NCBI GenBank assembly: GCA_030648295.1
Contig: JAUSID010000286.1
Span: forward strand, 1-64,000
DNA: 64,000 nt
From: Opitutaceae bacterium
GTDB lineage: Bacteria; Verrucomicrobiota; Verrucomicrobiia; Opitutales; Opitutaceae
Reading direction: 5' to 3'
The notes below the pieces were generated by a model, which did no database searches, had not been told where the DNA came from, and saw only the letters and a program-made list of their open reading frames with translations. Below are positions 1 to 8,783 of this stretch, one piece after another. A program made the position numbers and the translations under genes. The stretch's first letter is position 1. Every line of letters starts with the position of its first letter.

Positions 1-174
1 ATTTCGCCGATGCGGGGCGGCCGGGGCGGCGCTGGCGCTCCCTTCCCCGGCGGACGTGGCGGGCCGGGAATGTTACCCGGGGGCGATCAGCCTGCGGCGA
101 AGCTCAGGCTCGTGCGGATCACGTGGCCGGAGAAACAATCCCCCCATACGGTTCAGGCAGCCGCACCACGCTGA
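1..174 (+). CDS. C-terminal end of a truncated unidentified protein
   Basis: An open frame runs from base 1 to a TGA at 172-174 and gives 57 residues. It is glycine/proline rich at first (GGRGGAGAPFPGG) and ends with LRLVRITWPEKQ and a short tail. G/C at third codon positions matches the neighbours, so it is probably the end of a gene that starts outside the window. The family is not recognised. A pseudopilin-like secretion protein would fit the Gly-rich loop and the VRITWP strand, but this is a guess. Confidence 0.35.
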   Translation: MSPMRGGRGGAGAPFPGGRGGPGMLPGGDQPAAKLRLVRITWPEKQSPHTVQAAAPR

Positions 175-228
175 GCTGCGTTGGGCGTCAACGTTGGCTG
201 CCTTTCGCTCTCGCTCGTCGTAATGAAA

Positions 229-312
229 CCCGGTTGTAGGTTGCGACCTCGTGTCGCAACAACGGCAGGCATTGCGAAGGTCGTTGCGCGGCGAGCGCGC
301 AACCTACAACGC
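229..312. repeat. Foldback repeat with GTTGTAGGTTGCG arms
   Basis: The arms GTTGTAGGTTGCG (about 232-244) and CGCGCAACCTACAAC (about 297-311) are inverted copies around roughly 50 bases that contain further short inverted words (TTGCGAC/GTCGCAA). It lies between the partial reading frame and the minus-strand gene at 388, where convergent transcripts would end. It looks like a REP-type intergenic palindrome and no coding function is visible. Confidence 0.55.
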
Positions 313-325
313 TTTGCGATGAATT

Positions 326-351
326 GCGGGCGGGACGCCCGCGCTCCCAGG
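326..351. repeat. Dispersed palindrome, GCGGGCGGGACGCCCGC type
   Basis: One copy of a short palindromic word followed by GCTCCCAGG. Related copies, complete or as inverted pairs, occur at 3964-4026, 6998-7056 and 12238-12346, always between genes. Such dispersed GC-rich palindromes suggest a REP-like family in this genome. Confidence 0.6.
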
Positions 352-387
352 AAATCCGCGTGATTCGCGGGCGATCTCCTCCGTCAA

Positions 388-1503
388 TCACAACCCGCCG
401 GTGATTTCCTTCAGCTTCGCGAAAAAGGCTTTCTTGCGCGGCGAATTGATGCCCCAGTCCACCGGGGGGCTCTGGTAGCCATCGGCCGGGCCTTCGCCTT
501 TCATCCGATAATCGAAAAACCCCCACGACGCGCCGGCCTTCACCGCCGCGGCGAAGTTGTGGTTGGGTTTGTCGAACTCGAAATGGTCGTCCTCGTTGAA
601 GACGATCGGCATCGGCCGCCACGATGGCAGCGCGCGAATCTTCCGCACCATGTCGGTGATCCGCGCCGGATCCGAGACGCCGTTGCCGTGAACAAGCAAA
701 AAGTCCGACACCTTCACCACGTTGTCGTCCGGGATTCGTCCGCCGCCATAGCTCGTTCCCACGAGCAGCCGCCGGCCGCCGCGAATCCGGTCCCTCACGC
801 GCGCGATCAACTCGTGCACGCGATCCGGCTTCAGGATCGCGTGGTCGTACCGTACGTTCGACTCGTTGTTGATTTCGATCACGACGTTTCGATCACCGCG
901 GTCGAGCACCCAGTCGACCGCCGCGTCGACGCCGCGAATCACGGCGGCCTCGTCCTTCAAACGCTCGTCCTGGCCAAAATAATAAAGTCCGAGGATGACG
1001 ACCATCCCGAGTTCATCGGCGCGCTCGATGATTCGCGCGGTGCGCTGGAGATATTCCGGCCGCAGCGCGCCATCCTCGGTGAAGGCGGAGTTATGCCATG
1101 GCTGGAGCCGCGAATATCCCTCCGGACTTCCGCCTTGGAGATTCAGGGTGAAGGCGAGCAGCCCGTGCCGCCGCCACTCCGGCATGGCGGCGATGAACTC
1201 GCGCGTATTGCGCCCGGCATCCCACGGGGCGCCGTCCGGGAATGTCCAGCGCGAGCGCGTTTCCGGATTCAAATCGTCGTACACGCCCTGCACCATCCGC
1301 GAATTCATCAGCCGGCCCTCGATTGAAACGCCCTCCCACGTCCGGCCGGCGTAGGTTGGCTTGCCGTTGAGCAGGAATTTTTCACCGGCGATCGATATAT
1401 CGGTGCGTGATCCGCGGGGCTCCGAATCGGCCACAGACGAGCACCCCGTGACGACCAGCGCGGTGAGACCGAGGGAGAGAAATAGGAGAGAGGGGAAGCG
1501 CAT
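388..1503 (-). CDS. Secreted glycoside-hydrolase-like lipoprotein (GH5/cellulase fold)
   Basis: 371 residues. The N-terminus is a lipoprotein signal (MRFPSLLFLSLGLTALVVTGCSS) with the lipobox VTGC, so the mature protein should be attached to a membrane outside the cytoplasm. The body reads as a TIM-barrel glycosidase of the cellulase-like clan: DLGMVVILGLYYFGQ-type strand, DRNVVIEINNESN (the NE pair sits where clan GH-A enzymes carry the acid/base) and late PIVFNEDDHFE (possible nucleophile strand). The substrate cannot be told from sequence. It follows the Mpo1-like gene by 3 bases and probably shares its transcript. Confidence 0.7.
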   Translation of the reverse strand: MRFPSLLFLSLGLTALVVTGCSSVADSEPRGSRTDISIAGEKFLLNGKPTYAGRTWEGVSIEGRLMNSRMVQGVYDDLNPETRSRWTFPDGAPWDAGRNTREFIAAMPEWRRHGLLAFTLNLQGGSPEGYSRLQPWHNSAFTEDGALRPEYLQRTARIIERADELGMVVILGLYYFGQDERLKDEAAVIRGVDAAVDWVLDRGDRNVVIEINNESNVRYDHAILKPDRVHELIARVRDRIRGGRRLLVGTSYGGGRIPDDNVVKVSDFLLVHGNGVSDPARITDMVRKIRALPSWRPMPIVFNEDDHFEFDKPNHNFAAAVKAGASWGFFDYRMKGEGPADGYQSPPVDWGINSPRKKAFFAKLKEITGGL

Positions 1504-1506
1504 GGA

Positions 1507-1986
1507 TCAATATCGCTGGCCGATTTTTTTGTAGAGCGAACCCATCAGCCACGCGGGACCGATGAGCAGGAAAACGATATCTTTGAAAAACGACGGTTTG
1601 CGGCCCTCGATTCGATGGCCGATGAACTGGCCAATCCATGCGACCACGAATGCCACGAGCGCGATCCGCCACACCGGCCAGGGGGAGAACAGATCGAGCA
1701 AACCGATGACCATGTAGCAGCACGTCATGAAGAACAGCAGGCCGGCGCTCAGGGCCGGCGACAGCCGCAGATAAAACAACGTCGTCAGCCCGATGGCGAC
1801 GAGCGCCCAGTTGAACCACGGCATGGAATCGATCCAAGCCCCGGGCACCGGAAGCGACCAGATGAACGTGAGCACGGACCCGAAGATCACCGGTACGCAG
1901 AGCCAATGAATGAGTTCGTTGGCGTGGTGCTGGTGACTTTCACCGTATTCGGTGAACCATTCGTCAACCGTCTTTTTTGCTGGCAT
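1507..1986 (-). CDS. Mpo1-like/DUF962 membrane protein
   Basis: 159 residues with about four hydrophobic segments. It begins with the family pattern EWFTEYGESHQHHANELIHWLCVPVI and later has GQFIGHRIEGRKPSFFKD; the clustered histidines (HQHHANELIHW and IGH) match the metal-binding residues of the yeast Mpo1 (YGL010w) family, an Fe2+-dependent enzyme of 2-hydroxy fatty acid alpha-oxidation. The bacterial role is inferred only. It sits 3 bases upstream of the lipoprotein gene at 388-1503 on the same strand. Confidence 0.8.
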   Translation of the reverse strand: MPAKKTVDEWFTEYGESHQHHANELIHWLCVPVIFGSVLTFIWSLPVPGAWIDSMPWFNWALVAIGLTTLFYLRLSPALSAGLLFFMTCCYMVIGLLDLFSPWPVWRIALVAFVVAWIGQFIGHRIEGRKPSFFKDIVFLLIGPAWLMGSLYKKIGQRY

Positions 1987-2198
1987 GCTGGAGGGGCAGG
2001 AAGAAGCGGACCGAGCGAAACCGCTCCAGTGGCCGCGGTCAACGCCGCGTGCGGGACGTTTCGCGCGGCGCGGCAGGGCTGCGGTTCATCGGCAGGCCGC
2101 CATAGCCTGCGACGAATGAACCGGGCGTGGCGACGACGCACTCGCTTGCCGCGCACTCCGCCCTTGCAGGCCCGAACGTTCGGCGTCCTCTGTTAGGC

Positions 2199-2651
2199 AT
2201 GAAGGTGTCGTTCACGACGAAGGAGTATGCGCGGTTGCTCGAGTTGGTGCATCTTGGGCTGTGGGTCGCGGGCTCACGCCCCGATGATCCCGCGACCATG
2301 CCGGAGCGTTACACCGAGCTGGCGCAGAAGGCCCTGGCGCTGGCCGAGCCGATGGGCTGCGCCGACCTGGTCGAGATCGATGTCAACGGACAATACTTTC
2401 CCAACGAGAAGCTGACCGGCGGGGCGGTGGAGGAGAAGCTGGAGCACTTCGTCGAGGACGCCTTCTGGAGCGAACTGGTCGGCCGGCTCGCGGAGCGCGA
2501 TCTCCGGACAGAGCTCGGCGCCACGAAGATGAGCGATGAGCTGACCGAGGAAGAGGAGGAACGGTTCGTCGCGCTCGAGGACAACTACTGGCGCGAATTC
2601 GAGACCAGCGGCGTCGAGCATCTCGTGTTGTTGCGGGGCGGGAAAGGCTAG
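2199..2651 (+). CDS. Hypothetical protein, 150 residues
   Basis: The open frame reaches back to 2127, but I choose the ATG at 2199 (MKVSFTTKEYARLLELVHLGLWV) because the upstream part reads as low-complexity non-coding sequence. The product is an acidic soluble protein with a C-terminal Glu-rich helix (DELTEEEEERFVALEDNYWREFE). No signal peptide, membrane span or known catalytic motif is visible. It is flanked by an intergenic foldback repeat and looks like a single-gene unit. Confidence 0.65.
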   Translation: MKVSFTTKEYARLLELVHLGLWVAGSRPDDPATMPERYTELAQKALALAEPMGCADLVEIDVNGQYFPNEKLTGGAVEEKLEHFVEDAFWSELVGRLAERDLRTELGATKMSDELTEEEEERFVALEDNYWREFETSGVEHLVLLRGGKG

Positions 2652-2694
2652 CCCGCGAATGGTCCCCGGCGGAACGAGCCGCGAATGAACCCGA

Positions 2695-2853
2695 ATCGAA
2701 CCAAACGTTTAACCGCGAATGAACGCGAATGAACGCGAATCGATTCGGATCAGGCGCTGATTTCGCGAAACCGCGGTCATCGTCCCTGCCCATTTCGGCC
2801 TTCCTCCGTATTCGCGTCCATTGGCGTTCATTAGCGGTTAACTTGGTTTGGAC
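2695..2853. repeat. Intergenic inverted repeat with ~45-bp arms
   Basis: The left arm (2695-2740) contains AACCAAACGTTTAACCGCGA followed by repeats of GAATGAACGC. The right arm (about 2807-2853) is its imperfect reverse complement and ends GCGGTTAACTTGGTTTGG. The arms enclose about 65 bases with no coding potential. The structure resembles a MITE-like or REP-type foldback element. It ends about 85 bases before the next gene. Confidence 0.6.
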
Positions 2854-2938
2854 AAACCTCGGTATGTGACGCCGGCAACGTCAGCCACACTCTTGCATTG
2901 GCGGTTTGACGGCGACTAGATGAGCGCCGCTTTTCCTC

Positions 2939-3961
2939 ATGAACTCCCCGTTTCCGTCCGATCTCAATCGTCGCCGTTTCATCTCCATGCTGACTGCCGC
3001 TGCGGCAGCGGCGCCCCTCGCGGTCGCGGCGGACGCGTCGCAGGCGAAAAAGAAGAAGAAATCCACCGATGCGGCTCCCGGAGCCGCCAAAACTTCGGCG
3101 CCGGCGCCCGGGCCGACGACCATCCACGTGTTTTCGAAGCCGCTCCAGTGGCTCTCGTATGACGGCACGGCAAAGCTCCTGGCCGAAAACGGATTTGGCG
3201 GGATCGATTACACCGTCCGTGCGGGCGGCCACGTGTTGCCCGAAAAGGTTCGGGAGGATCTGCCGCGCGCGGTCGAGGCGGCGCGGAAGGCGGGCCTCAA
3301 GGTCGAAATGATCACGACCGACATCACCGACGCGCGCGAGCCGCACGCGGAGGCGGTGGTGAAAACGGCCGCGCAGCTGGGCGTGAAGTTCTACCGGCTG
3401 GGCGTTTTCAAGCACGACGAGAAGGTCGGCGTCTACGAGTCGCTCCAGAAATTGAAGCCGGTGTTCAAGTCGCTGGCCGACCTGAACCAGGCGCACGGCA
3501 TCCACGGCGCGATCCAGAATCACGCGGGCAATCGCGTGGCCGCACCGCTGTGGGACGTATTCGAGCTGGTGCGGGACCTCGATCCGCGCTGGCTCGGGCT
3601 CCAGTACGACATCCGTCACGCGACGGTCGAGGGCGGCCAGTCGTGGCCGGTCACGTTGAAGCTGCTCCATCGCTGGATTCGCTGCACGGACCTGAAGGAC
3701 TTCAAGTGGGTGCAGTCGCCAGGCCGCGCCGTGATTGAGAACGTCCCGATCGGCGAGGGCATCGTGAATTTCGATCAATATTTCAAACTCGTGCGCGAGC
3801 TCGGCATCGGCGGCCCGACGTCGGTGCATTTTGAATACCCGCCGTTCGAGCGCGTGGCGAAGCCCTTGTCGGATGCGGAAAAGCTGAAGGCATTCGCCGC
3901 GCAAATGCGCCGCGATCTCGATGCGATCAAGGCGTTCCGGGCGAAGCAGCAGCTGACGTGA
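2939..3961 (+). CDS. Tat-exported sugar phosphate isomerase/epimerase-like TIM barrel
   Basis: 340 residues. The N-terminus has a Tat signal, NRRRFISMLTAAAAAAPLAVA, followed by a Lys-rich linker. The rest is a xylose-isomerase-like TIM barrel (AP endonuclease family 2 fold): ENGFGGIDYTVR, KAGLKVEMITTDI, GAIQNHAGNRV, WLGLQYDIRHATVEGG, IRCTDLKDFKW and a late SVHFEYPPF. The His/Asp/Glu residues in these strands resemble the metal site of the family. The substrate is unknown. Secreted members are common in Verrucomicrobiota and Planctomycetes. It begins a plus-strand gene set that continues to 11326. Confidence 0.85.
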   Translation: MNSPFPSDLNRRRFISMLTAAAAAAPLAVAADASQAKKKKKSTDAAPGAAKTSAPAPGPTTIHVFSKPLQWLSYDGTAKLLAENGFGGIDYTVRAGGHVLPEKVREDLPRAVEAARKAGLKVEMITTDITDAREPHAEAVVKTAAQLGVKFYRLGVFKHDEKVGVYESLQKLKPVFKSLADLNQAHGIHGAIQNHAGNRVAAPLWDVFELVRDLDPRWLGLQYDIRHATVEGGQSWPVTLKLLHRWIRCTDLKDFKWVQSPGRAVIENVPIGEGIVNFDQYFKLVRELGIGGPTSVHFEYPPFERVAKPLSDAEKLKAFAAQMRRDLDAIKAFRAKQQLT

Positions 3962-3963
3962 GC

Positions 3964-4026
3964 TGGGAGCGCGGGCGTCTCGCCCGCAACCAGCACACCA
4001 GCGGGCGGGACGCCCCCGCTCCCAGG
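3964..4026. repeat. Paired dispersed palindromes (foldback)
   Basis: CTGGGAGCGCGGGCGTCTCGC at the left and its near reverse complement GCGGGACGCCCCCGCTCCCAG at the right form a hairpin of about 25-bp arms. It begins directly after the stop codon of the isomerase-like gene and may also act as a transcription terminator or mRNA-stabilising stem. It belongs to the same repeat family as 326-351. Confidence 0.7.
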
Positions 4027-4082
4027 GGCCGCCTGAACCAACCAGTTGCCCTCGGCGGCGGAGTTGTTCTGAGTAACGGACG

Positions 4083-5411
4083 ATGAAGACTGCTCCCGTT
4101 TCAGCTTCCCCGTCCAGGCGCATCACCATCTCGGACGTCAACGCGAACTTCGAACGTGAGCCGCTCATCCGGCCCTTCGGTTTCAAGGGCGGATACACGA
4201 CGGAGAACTGGCAGAGCGCCGTCCTGCTCCAGAGTGCGGCGGGCAAACACGGCATCGGGCTCGCGACGCAGGGCGTATTGTGGAGTGATGCGCGCGTGTT
4301 CGCCGAGCACACCGAGAGCGGTGGCAACGCGCTGATGTATGCCATGACCGAGTACGCCGTGCAGCAGCTGAAGGGGAAGAGTTTCAGCAGCCCGGTCGAG
4401 CTGCTCGACGCGACCTGGCGCGAGGTGCTGGATTACGGCCGCCGGATCACCGGCAACCCCGCATTGCGCGAAACCTTCGCGTTGAACGCGCTGGTCGGCG
4501 TCGATTTCGCCGCGTGGCTGCTGTATGCGGCCGAAAACGGAATCACGTCGTTCGATGAAATGATTCCAGCGGCCTATCGGCCGGCGGTGGCGCATCATCA
4601 CGAAAAGGTCGCCAGCATTCCGCTGATGGCGTACGCGATTCCCGTCCCGGAGATCAAGGCGGCGGTCGATGACGGCTACTTCTTCATGAAGATCAAAATC
4701 GGCCAGCCCGGAACGCAGGCCGAGATGCTGGAGAAGGACAAGGCGCGGCTGACTGAGATTCATCGCGCCATCGGCCACGCGCGCACGCCTTACACCGAGA
4801 GCGGAAAGCTGCCGTACTATTTCGACGCGAACGGCCGCTACGAGAGCAAGGGGACGCTGCTTCGGCTGATCGAGCACGCGAAAGCCATCGGCGCCTTCGA
4901 GCAAATCGCGCTGATCGAGGAGCCGTTCCCGGAGGAGCTCGAGGTCGACGTCAGCGACATTCCCGTGCGGCTCGCCGCCGACGAGAGCGCGCACACCGAC
5001 AAGGATGCGCTCACGCGAATCCAGATGGGTTACAAGGCGATCGCGCTGAAGCCGATTGCGAAGACGCTGAGCATGACGTTGAAGATCGCGCAGGTGGCGC
5101 ACGAGCGCGGCGTGCCATGTTTTTGCGCGGACCTGACGGTGAACGCCGTCCTGATCGAGTGGAACAAGAGCGTCGCGGCGCGGCTGGCATCGTTCCCCGG
5201 GCTCGCCGGGCTGGGGTTGATGGAGACGAACGCGCATCAGAATTACCGGAACTGGGAAACGATGCGGAGCTATCACCCGGCGCCGAACGCAAGCTGGGCG
5301 CAGACCAAGCGCGGCGTGTTCGAGCTCGATCGCGATTATTACGCGCGCAGCGGCGGAATCTTCGATCCGCTGCCGCACTACGAGGCGATGTTCAAGCCGG
5401 CGGCAAAGTGA
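4083..5411 (+). CDS. Enolase-superfamily (mandelate racemase/MLE-like) enzyme
   Basis: 442 residues, no signal peptide. It carries the superfamily landmarks in order: KIKIG (residues 203-207, the general-base Lys pair region), FDANGRY (248-254, first metal ligand), IEEPF (278-282, second ligand), AADES (298-302, third ligand) and ALKP (321-324). These enzymes abstract a proton alpha to a carboxylate with Mg2+. The family includes dipeptide epimerases, sugar-acid dehydratases and lactonising enzymes, and I cannot choose among them. The next gene, also of this superfamily, starts 1 base after the stop, so the two are co-translated. Confidence 0.85.
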   Translation: MKTAPVSASPSRRITISDVNANFEREPLIRPFGFKGGYTTENWQSAVLLQSAAGKHGIGLATQGVLWSDARVFAEHTESGGNALMYAMTEYAVQQLKGKSFSSPVELLDATWREVLDYGRRITGNPALRETFALNALVGVDFAAWLLYAAENGITSFDEMIPAAYRPAVAHHHEKVASIPLMAYAIPVPEIKAAVDDGYFFMKIKIGQPGTQAEMLEKDKARLTEIHRAIGHARTPYTESGKLPYYFDANGRYESKGTLLRLIEHAKAIGAFEQIALIEEPFPEELEVDVSDIPVRLAADESAHTDKDALTRIQMGYKAIALKPIAKTLSMTLKIAQVAHERGVPCFCADLTVNAVLIEWNKSVAARLASFPGLAGLGLMETNAHQNYRNWETMRSYHPAPNASWAQTKRGVFELDRDYYARSGGIFDPLPHYEAMFKPAAK

Positions 5412-5412
5412 G

Positions 5413-6831
5413 ATGATTCGCCTGCTTTCCGCTGAACTCTTCCGCCTCGAGCTGCGCACGCGGATTCCGTTCCGTTACGGCATCGCCACGATGACGGACG
5501 TGCCGCAGGCGATCCTGCGGGCGACGTTCGAGATCGACGGGCGGCCGGAGACGGGACTCGCCGCCGACGTGCTGCCGCCGAAATGGTTCACGAAGGATCC
5601 GGCGCGTCAGCTTGCCGACGAGATCAGCGAGATGCTGACCGTCATCCGCGGGGCGGTGACACGCGCGCGCGCCGTGTCGACCCCGACCGCGTTTCGCTTT
5701 TGGCGCGAACTTTCCGCGGCGCAGGACGCGTGGGGGCGCGAGCACAAACTCCCGCCGCTGCTCGTTAATTTCGGCACCTCGTTCGTCGAACGCGCGCTCA
5801 TCCATGCCGTCTGCCGCGCGAACATGGCAGGCTTTTCCGCCGCCCTGAGGGCCAACATTTTCGGGCTCGAGCTCGGGTTGCTGCACCGGGGATTGGCGGC
5901 CAGCGCACCGCGCGATTGGTTGCCGCCGGCGCCGTCGCCGCAGGTGTTCGCCCGCCACACGATCGGGCTTTCGGATCCGCTCGAGGCCGCTGACATTGCC
6001 CCGGGCGAGCGCGTTGACGATGGGTTGCCGCAGACGCTGGTCGAGAGCATCCGCTTCTACGGCCTCCGGCATTTCAAGATCAAAATCAACGGCGAGGCGG
6101 CGCGCGATCGCGACCGGCTCCAGCGAATGGCGGGGACTCTTGCACATGAGTGCGGCGATGACTACGCGTTCTCACTTGATGGCAACGAGAGCTTTCGCGA
6201 TGTGCCGTCCTTCGCCGATTACGCGCGGCAACTCATGGCGGTACCCGGCACGAGCGCCTTGTGGCCGCATCTTCTCTACATCGAACAACCTTGGCACCGG
6301 GACATGGCGCTTTCGCCGGCCATCAAGCTGCTCGAACGCAACTGGCCCGATCGGCCGTCGATTATCATCGACGAAAGCGACGCCGGGATCGACAGCCTGC
6401 CCGCGGCGCTCGAGCTTGGCTACAACGGTACCAGCCACAAGAACTGCAAGGGCGTGTTCAAGGGCGTGGCCAATGCCTGCCTGCTCGCGCAACGCCGTGT
6501 TCGCGGTGAGCCCGCGGTCCTGAGCGGCGAGGACCTGGCCAACGTGGGGCCCGTTGCGTTGATCCAGGACCTGGCGGCGCAGGCGGCGCTGGGCGTCACG
6601 AGCGTCGAGCGAAACGGGCACCACTATTTTGCCGGGCTCGCCCAATTCCCACGCGGCTGGCAGGAGCACGCCGTCGCGCGGCATCACGATCTCTACGTGC
6701 CGACGACGGCTGGCTGGCCGCGGCTCGACGTGCGCAACGGCATGCTCGCCCTCGGTTCGGTGAACGCCGCCCCGTTCGGCGTTCCGGGCGAATTGGATTT
6801 TTCGGGGATACCCGTCGAAGTGCTCGCGTAG
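5413..6831 (+). CDS. Divergent enolase-superfamily protein
   Basis: 472 residues. The order of motifs follows the superfamily: FKIKI (221-225), SLDGNES (254-260), LYIEQP (288-293), IIIDES (317-322) and GTSHKNCKG (339-347). Putative metal ligands are D256, E291 and E321. An insert of about 50 residues precedes the barrel, and the overall sequence is only remotely like the protein encoded upstream. Because both are complete and adjacent, they could act on successive intermediates or form a hetero-oligomer (inference). Its start at 5413 is fixed by the 1-base gap to the preceding stop. Confidence 0.75.
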   Translation: MIRLLSAELFRLELRTRIPFRYGIATMTDVPQAILRATFEIDGRPETGLAADVLPPKWFTKDPARQLADEISEMLTVIRGAVTRARAVSTPTAFRFWRELSAAQDAWGREHKLPPLLVNFGTSFVERALIHAVCRANMAGFSAALRANIFGLELGLLHRGLAASAPRDWLPPAPSPQVFARHTIGLSDPLEAADIAPGERVDDGLPQTLVESIRFYGLRHFKIKINGEAARDRDRLQRMAGTLAHECGDDYAFSLDGNESFRDVPSFADYARQLMAVPGTSALWPHLLYIEQPWHRDMALSPAIKLLERNWPDRPSIIIDESDAGIDSLPAALELGYNGTSHKNCKGVFKGVANACLLAQRRVRGEPAVLSGEDLANVGPVALIQDLAAQAALGVTSVERNGHHYFAGLAQFPRGWQEHAVARHHDLYVPTTAGWPRLDVRNGMLALGSVNAAPFGVPGELDFSGIPVEVLA

Positions 6832-7135
6832 TTGCGCGGCGGCGGAGCTGTGGGGCAGTTCGTAGTTCCGTACTTGGAGGGATCGTCGAAGCCACACCGA
6901 ACGGTTTTCACGGCCCGCGCAGAGGCGGGCCCTCCAGGAATGAGCGCGGCGCAGCCGACGACTACACCTTTTTTTTCGTTGCCGCTGCGCCGCCCTTGCG
7001 GGCGAGACCCAGCCTTCGCCAGAGGCTACGGCGGGCAGGCTGCCCGCGCTCCCAGGATAGCGCGAACAAGTTCCCGTTTTCGCGGTCTGAACACGTTCCG
7101 CCCCAACGAGTCCGCGCTTCCCACCCCGCGTTTGC
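6832..7135. repeat. Intergenic region with three palindromic elements
   Basis: About 300 bases without a credible gene. It holds GGCCCGC/GCGGGCC arms at 6912-6931, GCGGCGCAGC/GCTGCGCCGC arms at 6946-6955 and 6984-6993 around a T-rich loop, and a dispersed repeat copy at 6998-7056 that matches 12300-12346 almost base for base. The T-rich hairpin could terminate the transcript of the enolase pair. Confidence 0.6.
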
Positions 7136-8545
7136 ATGGCCAGTCCCGCCAAACCGCCGCCGTCCCCCTCGCGTCTGCTCGAGCAGCTGCGCCGCTCGCC
7201 CGGGCAAAAGGTGAAGGTCGCCATCGCCGACATCGATGGCGTGCTGCGCGGAAAATACCTGAGCAAGGACAAGTTTCTTTCTGCGGCGGCGGCGGCACCC
7301 GACGGCGGATTCGGATTCTGCGACGTCGTGTTCGGCTGGGACATGGTCGATGCCGTGTACGACAACACGAAGCTCGTGGGATGGCATAAAGGCTTCGGCG
7401 ATGCGACCGTGCGGCTCGATCTGCGCACGCATCGGGAGGTTCCCTGGGATGACAACGTGCCATTTTTCCTCGGGGACTTCTGGTGGCGCGGCCGCGACGG
7501 GACGGCGAAGGCAGAGGAACCTTATCCGCTCTGTCCGCGCCAGGTATTGAAACGGGTGTTACGCCGCGCCGAGAAGCTCGGCTTTCGCACCATGTGCGGC
7601 ATGGAGTTCGAGTGGTTCAACTTCGCCGAGACGCCGCAGAGCTGGGCGGACAAGAATCACACGGGCCCGAAGCCGATCACGCCCGGTTGGTTCGGCTATT
7701 CGATCCTGCGTGCGAGCCACGGTCAGGCCTTTTTCCGTGCGTTGATGGACGATCTGCCGCGCTTCGGCATTCCGATCGAGGGGTTGCACACCGAAACGGG
7801 CCCCGGGGTTTATGAGGTGGCGATTGCTTTTTCGGACGCATTGGAAGCGGCCGATCGCGCCACGTTGTTCAAGACGGCGACGAAGGAAATCGGACTGCGG
7901 CTCGGCATCATGCCGAGCTTCATGGCCAAATGGAACCAGGCGTATCCCGGCTGCAGCGGGCATATTCACCAGAGTTTGTCGGACGGGGAAAAGAATCTCT
8001 TCCATGATCCGCGCGGCCGCCACGGCATGAGCAAGCTGTTCGAGAGCTACCTCGCGGGCCAGCTGGCGTGCATGCTCGATTTCGGCCCGATGATCTGGCC
8101 GACGGTGAACAGCTACAAACGGCTGGTGGATGGATTCTGGGCGCCGGTGAAACCCACGTGGGCCATCGACAACCGGACGGTGAGCTTCCGCGTCATTCCC
8201 GGCTCGCCAAAATCGAGCCGGCTGGAAACGCGCTGTCCCGGCTCGGACGTGAATCCATATCTCGCGATGGCGGCCGTGATCGCGGCCGGCATGCACGGTG
8301 TCGAGCGCGGGCTGAAACTCGAGGCGCCGCCGATCGAGGGCAGCAACCAGGGCGCGGAGAACATTCCCCGCGCGCCGCGAACGCTGATTGAAACCACGCG
8401 GCTCTTCCAGAAATCCGCCATCGCGCGGGACTGGCTCGGCGACGATTTCGTGGATCACTTCACGGCCACGCGCGAGTGGGAGTGGCGGCAATGGCTCGAC
8501 GCCGTGACAGACTGGGAGCTGAAACGGTATTTTGAAATCATTTAA
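7136..8545 (+). CDS. Glutamine synthetase family ligase (gamma-glutamyl-amine ligase-like)
   Basis: 469 residues, a full-length class I GS fold. Visible blocks are a beta-grasp N-domain with KVKVAIADIDGVLRGKYL, then GMEFEWF, TETGPGVYEVA (Glu metal ligands), NQAYPGCSGHIHQSL (ATP/His region), TVNSYKRLVDGFW and RTVSFRVIPGSPKSSRLETR. The N-domain GVLRGKY pattern and neighbours resemble gamma-glutamyl-polyamine or gamma-glutamyl-alkylamide synthetases rather than the housekeeping GlnA. Family chemistry is ATP-dependent amidation of the glutamate side chain with an amine. The alcohol and aldehyde dehydrogenases that follow suggest an amino alcohol or amine as acceptor (inference). Confidence 0.85.
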   Translation: MASPAKPPPSPSRLLEQLRRSPGQKVKVAIADIDGVLRGKYLSKDKFLSAAAAAPDGGFGFCDVVFGWDMVDAVYDNTKLVGWHKGFGDATVRLDLRTHREVPWDDNVPFFLGDFWWRGRDGTAKAEEPYPLCPRQVLKRVLRRAEKLGFRTMCGMEFEWFNFAETPQSWADKNHTGPKPITPGWFGYSILRASHGQAFFRALMDDLPRFGIPIEGLHTETGPGVYEVAIAFSDALEAADRATLFKTATKEIGLRLGIMPSFMAKWNQAYPGCSGHIHQSLSDGEKNLFHDPRGRHGMSKLFESYLAGQLACMLDFGPMIWPTVNSYKRLVDGFWAPVKPTWAIDNRTVSFRVIPGSPKSSRLETRCPGSDVNPYLAMAAVIAAGMHGVERGLKLEAPPIEGSNQGAENIPRAPRTLIETTRLFQKSAIARDWLGDDFVDHFTATREWEWRQWLDAVTDWELKRYFEII

Positions 8546-8750
8546 AGGACTAAGGGACTAAAAGACTAAGGGACTAAGGGACTAAAGGACCAAGGACCAA
8601 GGACCAAGGACCAAGGACCAAGGACCAAGGACCAAGGACCAAGGACCAAGGACCAAGGACATCTCACCTACGAAATTAACGAGAGAAAATCGAAACGATC
8701 CACTCAGTGAGGCTTTGGTCCCTGGTCTCTAGTCTCTGGTCTTTGGTCCC
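8546..8750. repeat. Heptamer tandem repeat (AAGGACT/AAGGACC) with inverted partner
   Basis: Directly after the ligase stop codon, a 7-bp unit repeats to about 8660, first as AAGGACT variants and then as perfect AAGGACC copies. After a 50-base AT-richer spacer the inverse word (GGTCC/GGTCTCT/GGTCTTT) recurs at 8716-8750. A transcript could fold into a long imperfect stem. The array separates two genes of one pathway and is not a CRISPR because there are no spacers. Confidence 0.85.
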
Positions 8751-8783
8751 TATGTGCTGCCCGGTCTCCGGTCCTACCTTCCA

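Noticed and set aside
2831-4345. Long minus-strand open frame (504 codons) over the sugar isomerase gene
   Set aside because: It is Arg/His/Leu-rich, has no domain, and is the antisense of a gene with a clear fold and Tat signal; long antisense frames are common in high-GC DNA.
4101-5459. Minus-strand frame of 452 codons over the enolase-superfamily gene
   Set aside because: Composition is typical of an antisense shadow and the plus-strand frame holds all superfamily motifs.
8546-8750. CRISPR array
   Set aside because: Units are 7 bp and directly adjacent without spacers; there are no cas genes in the window.
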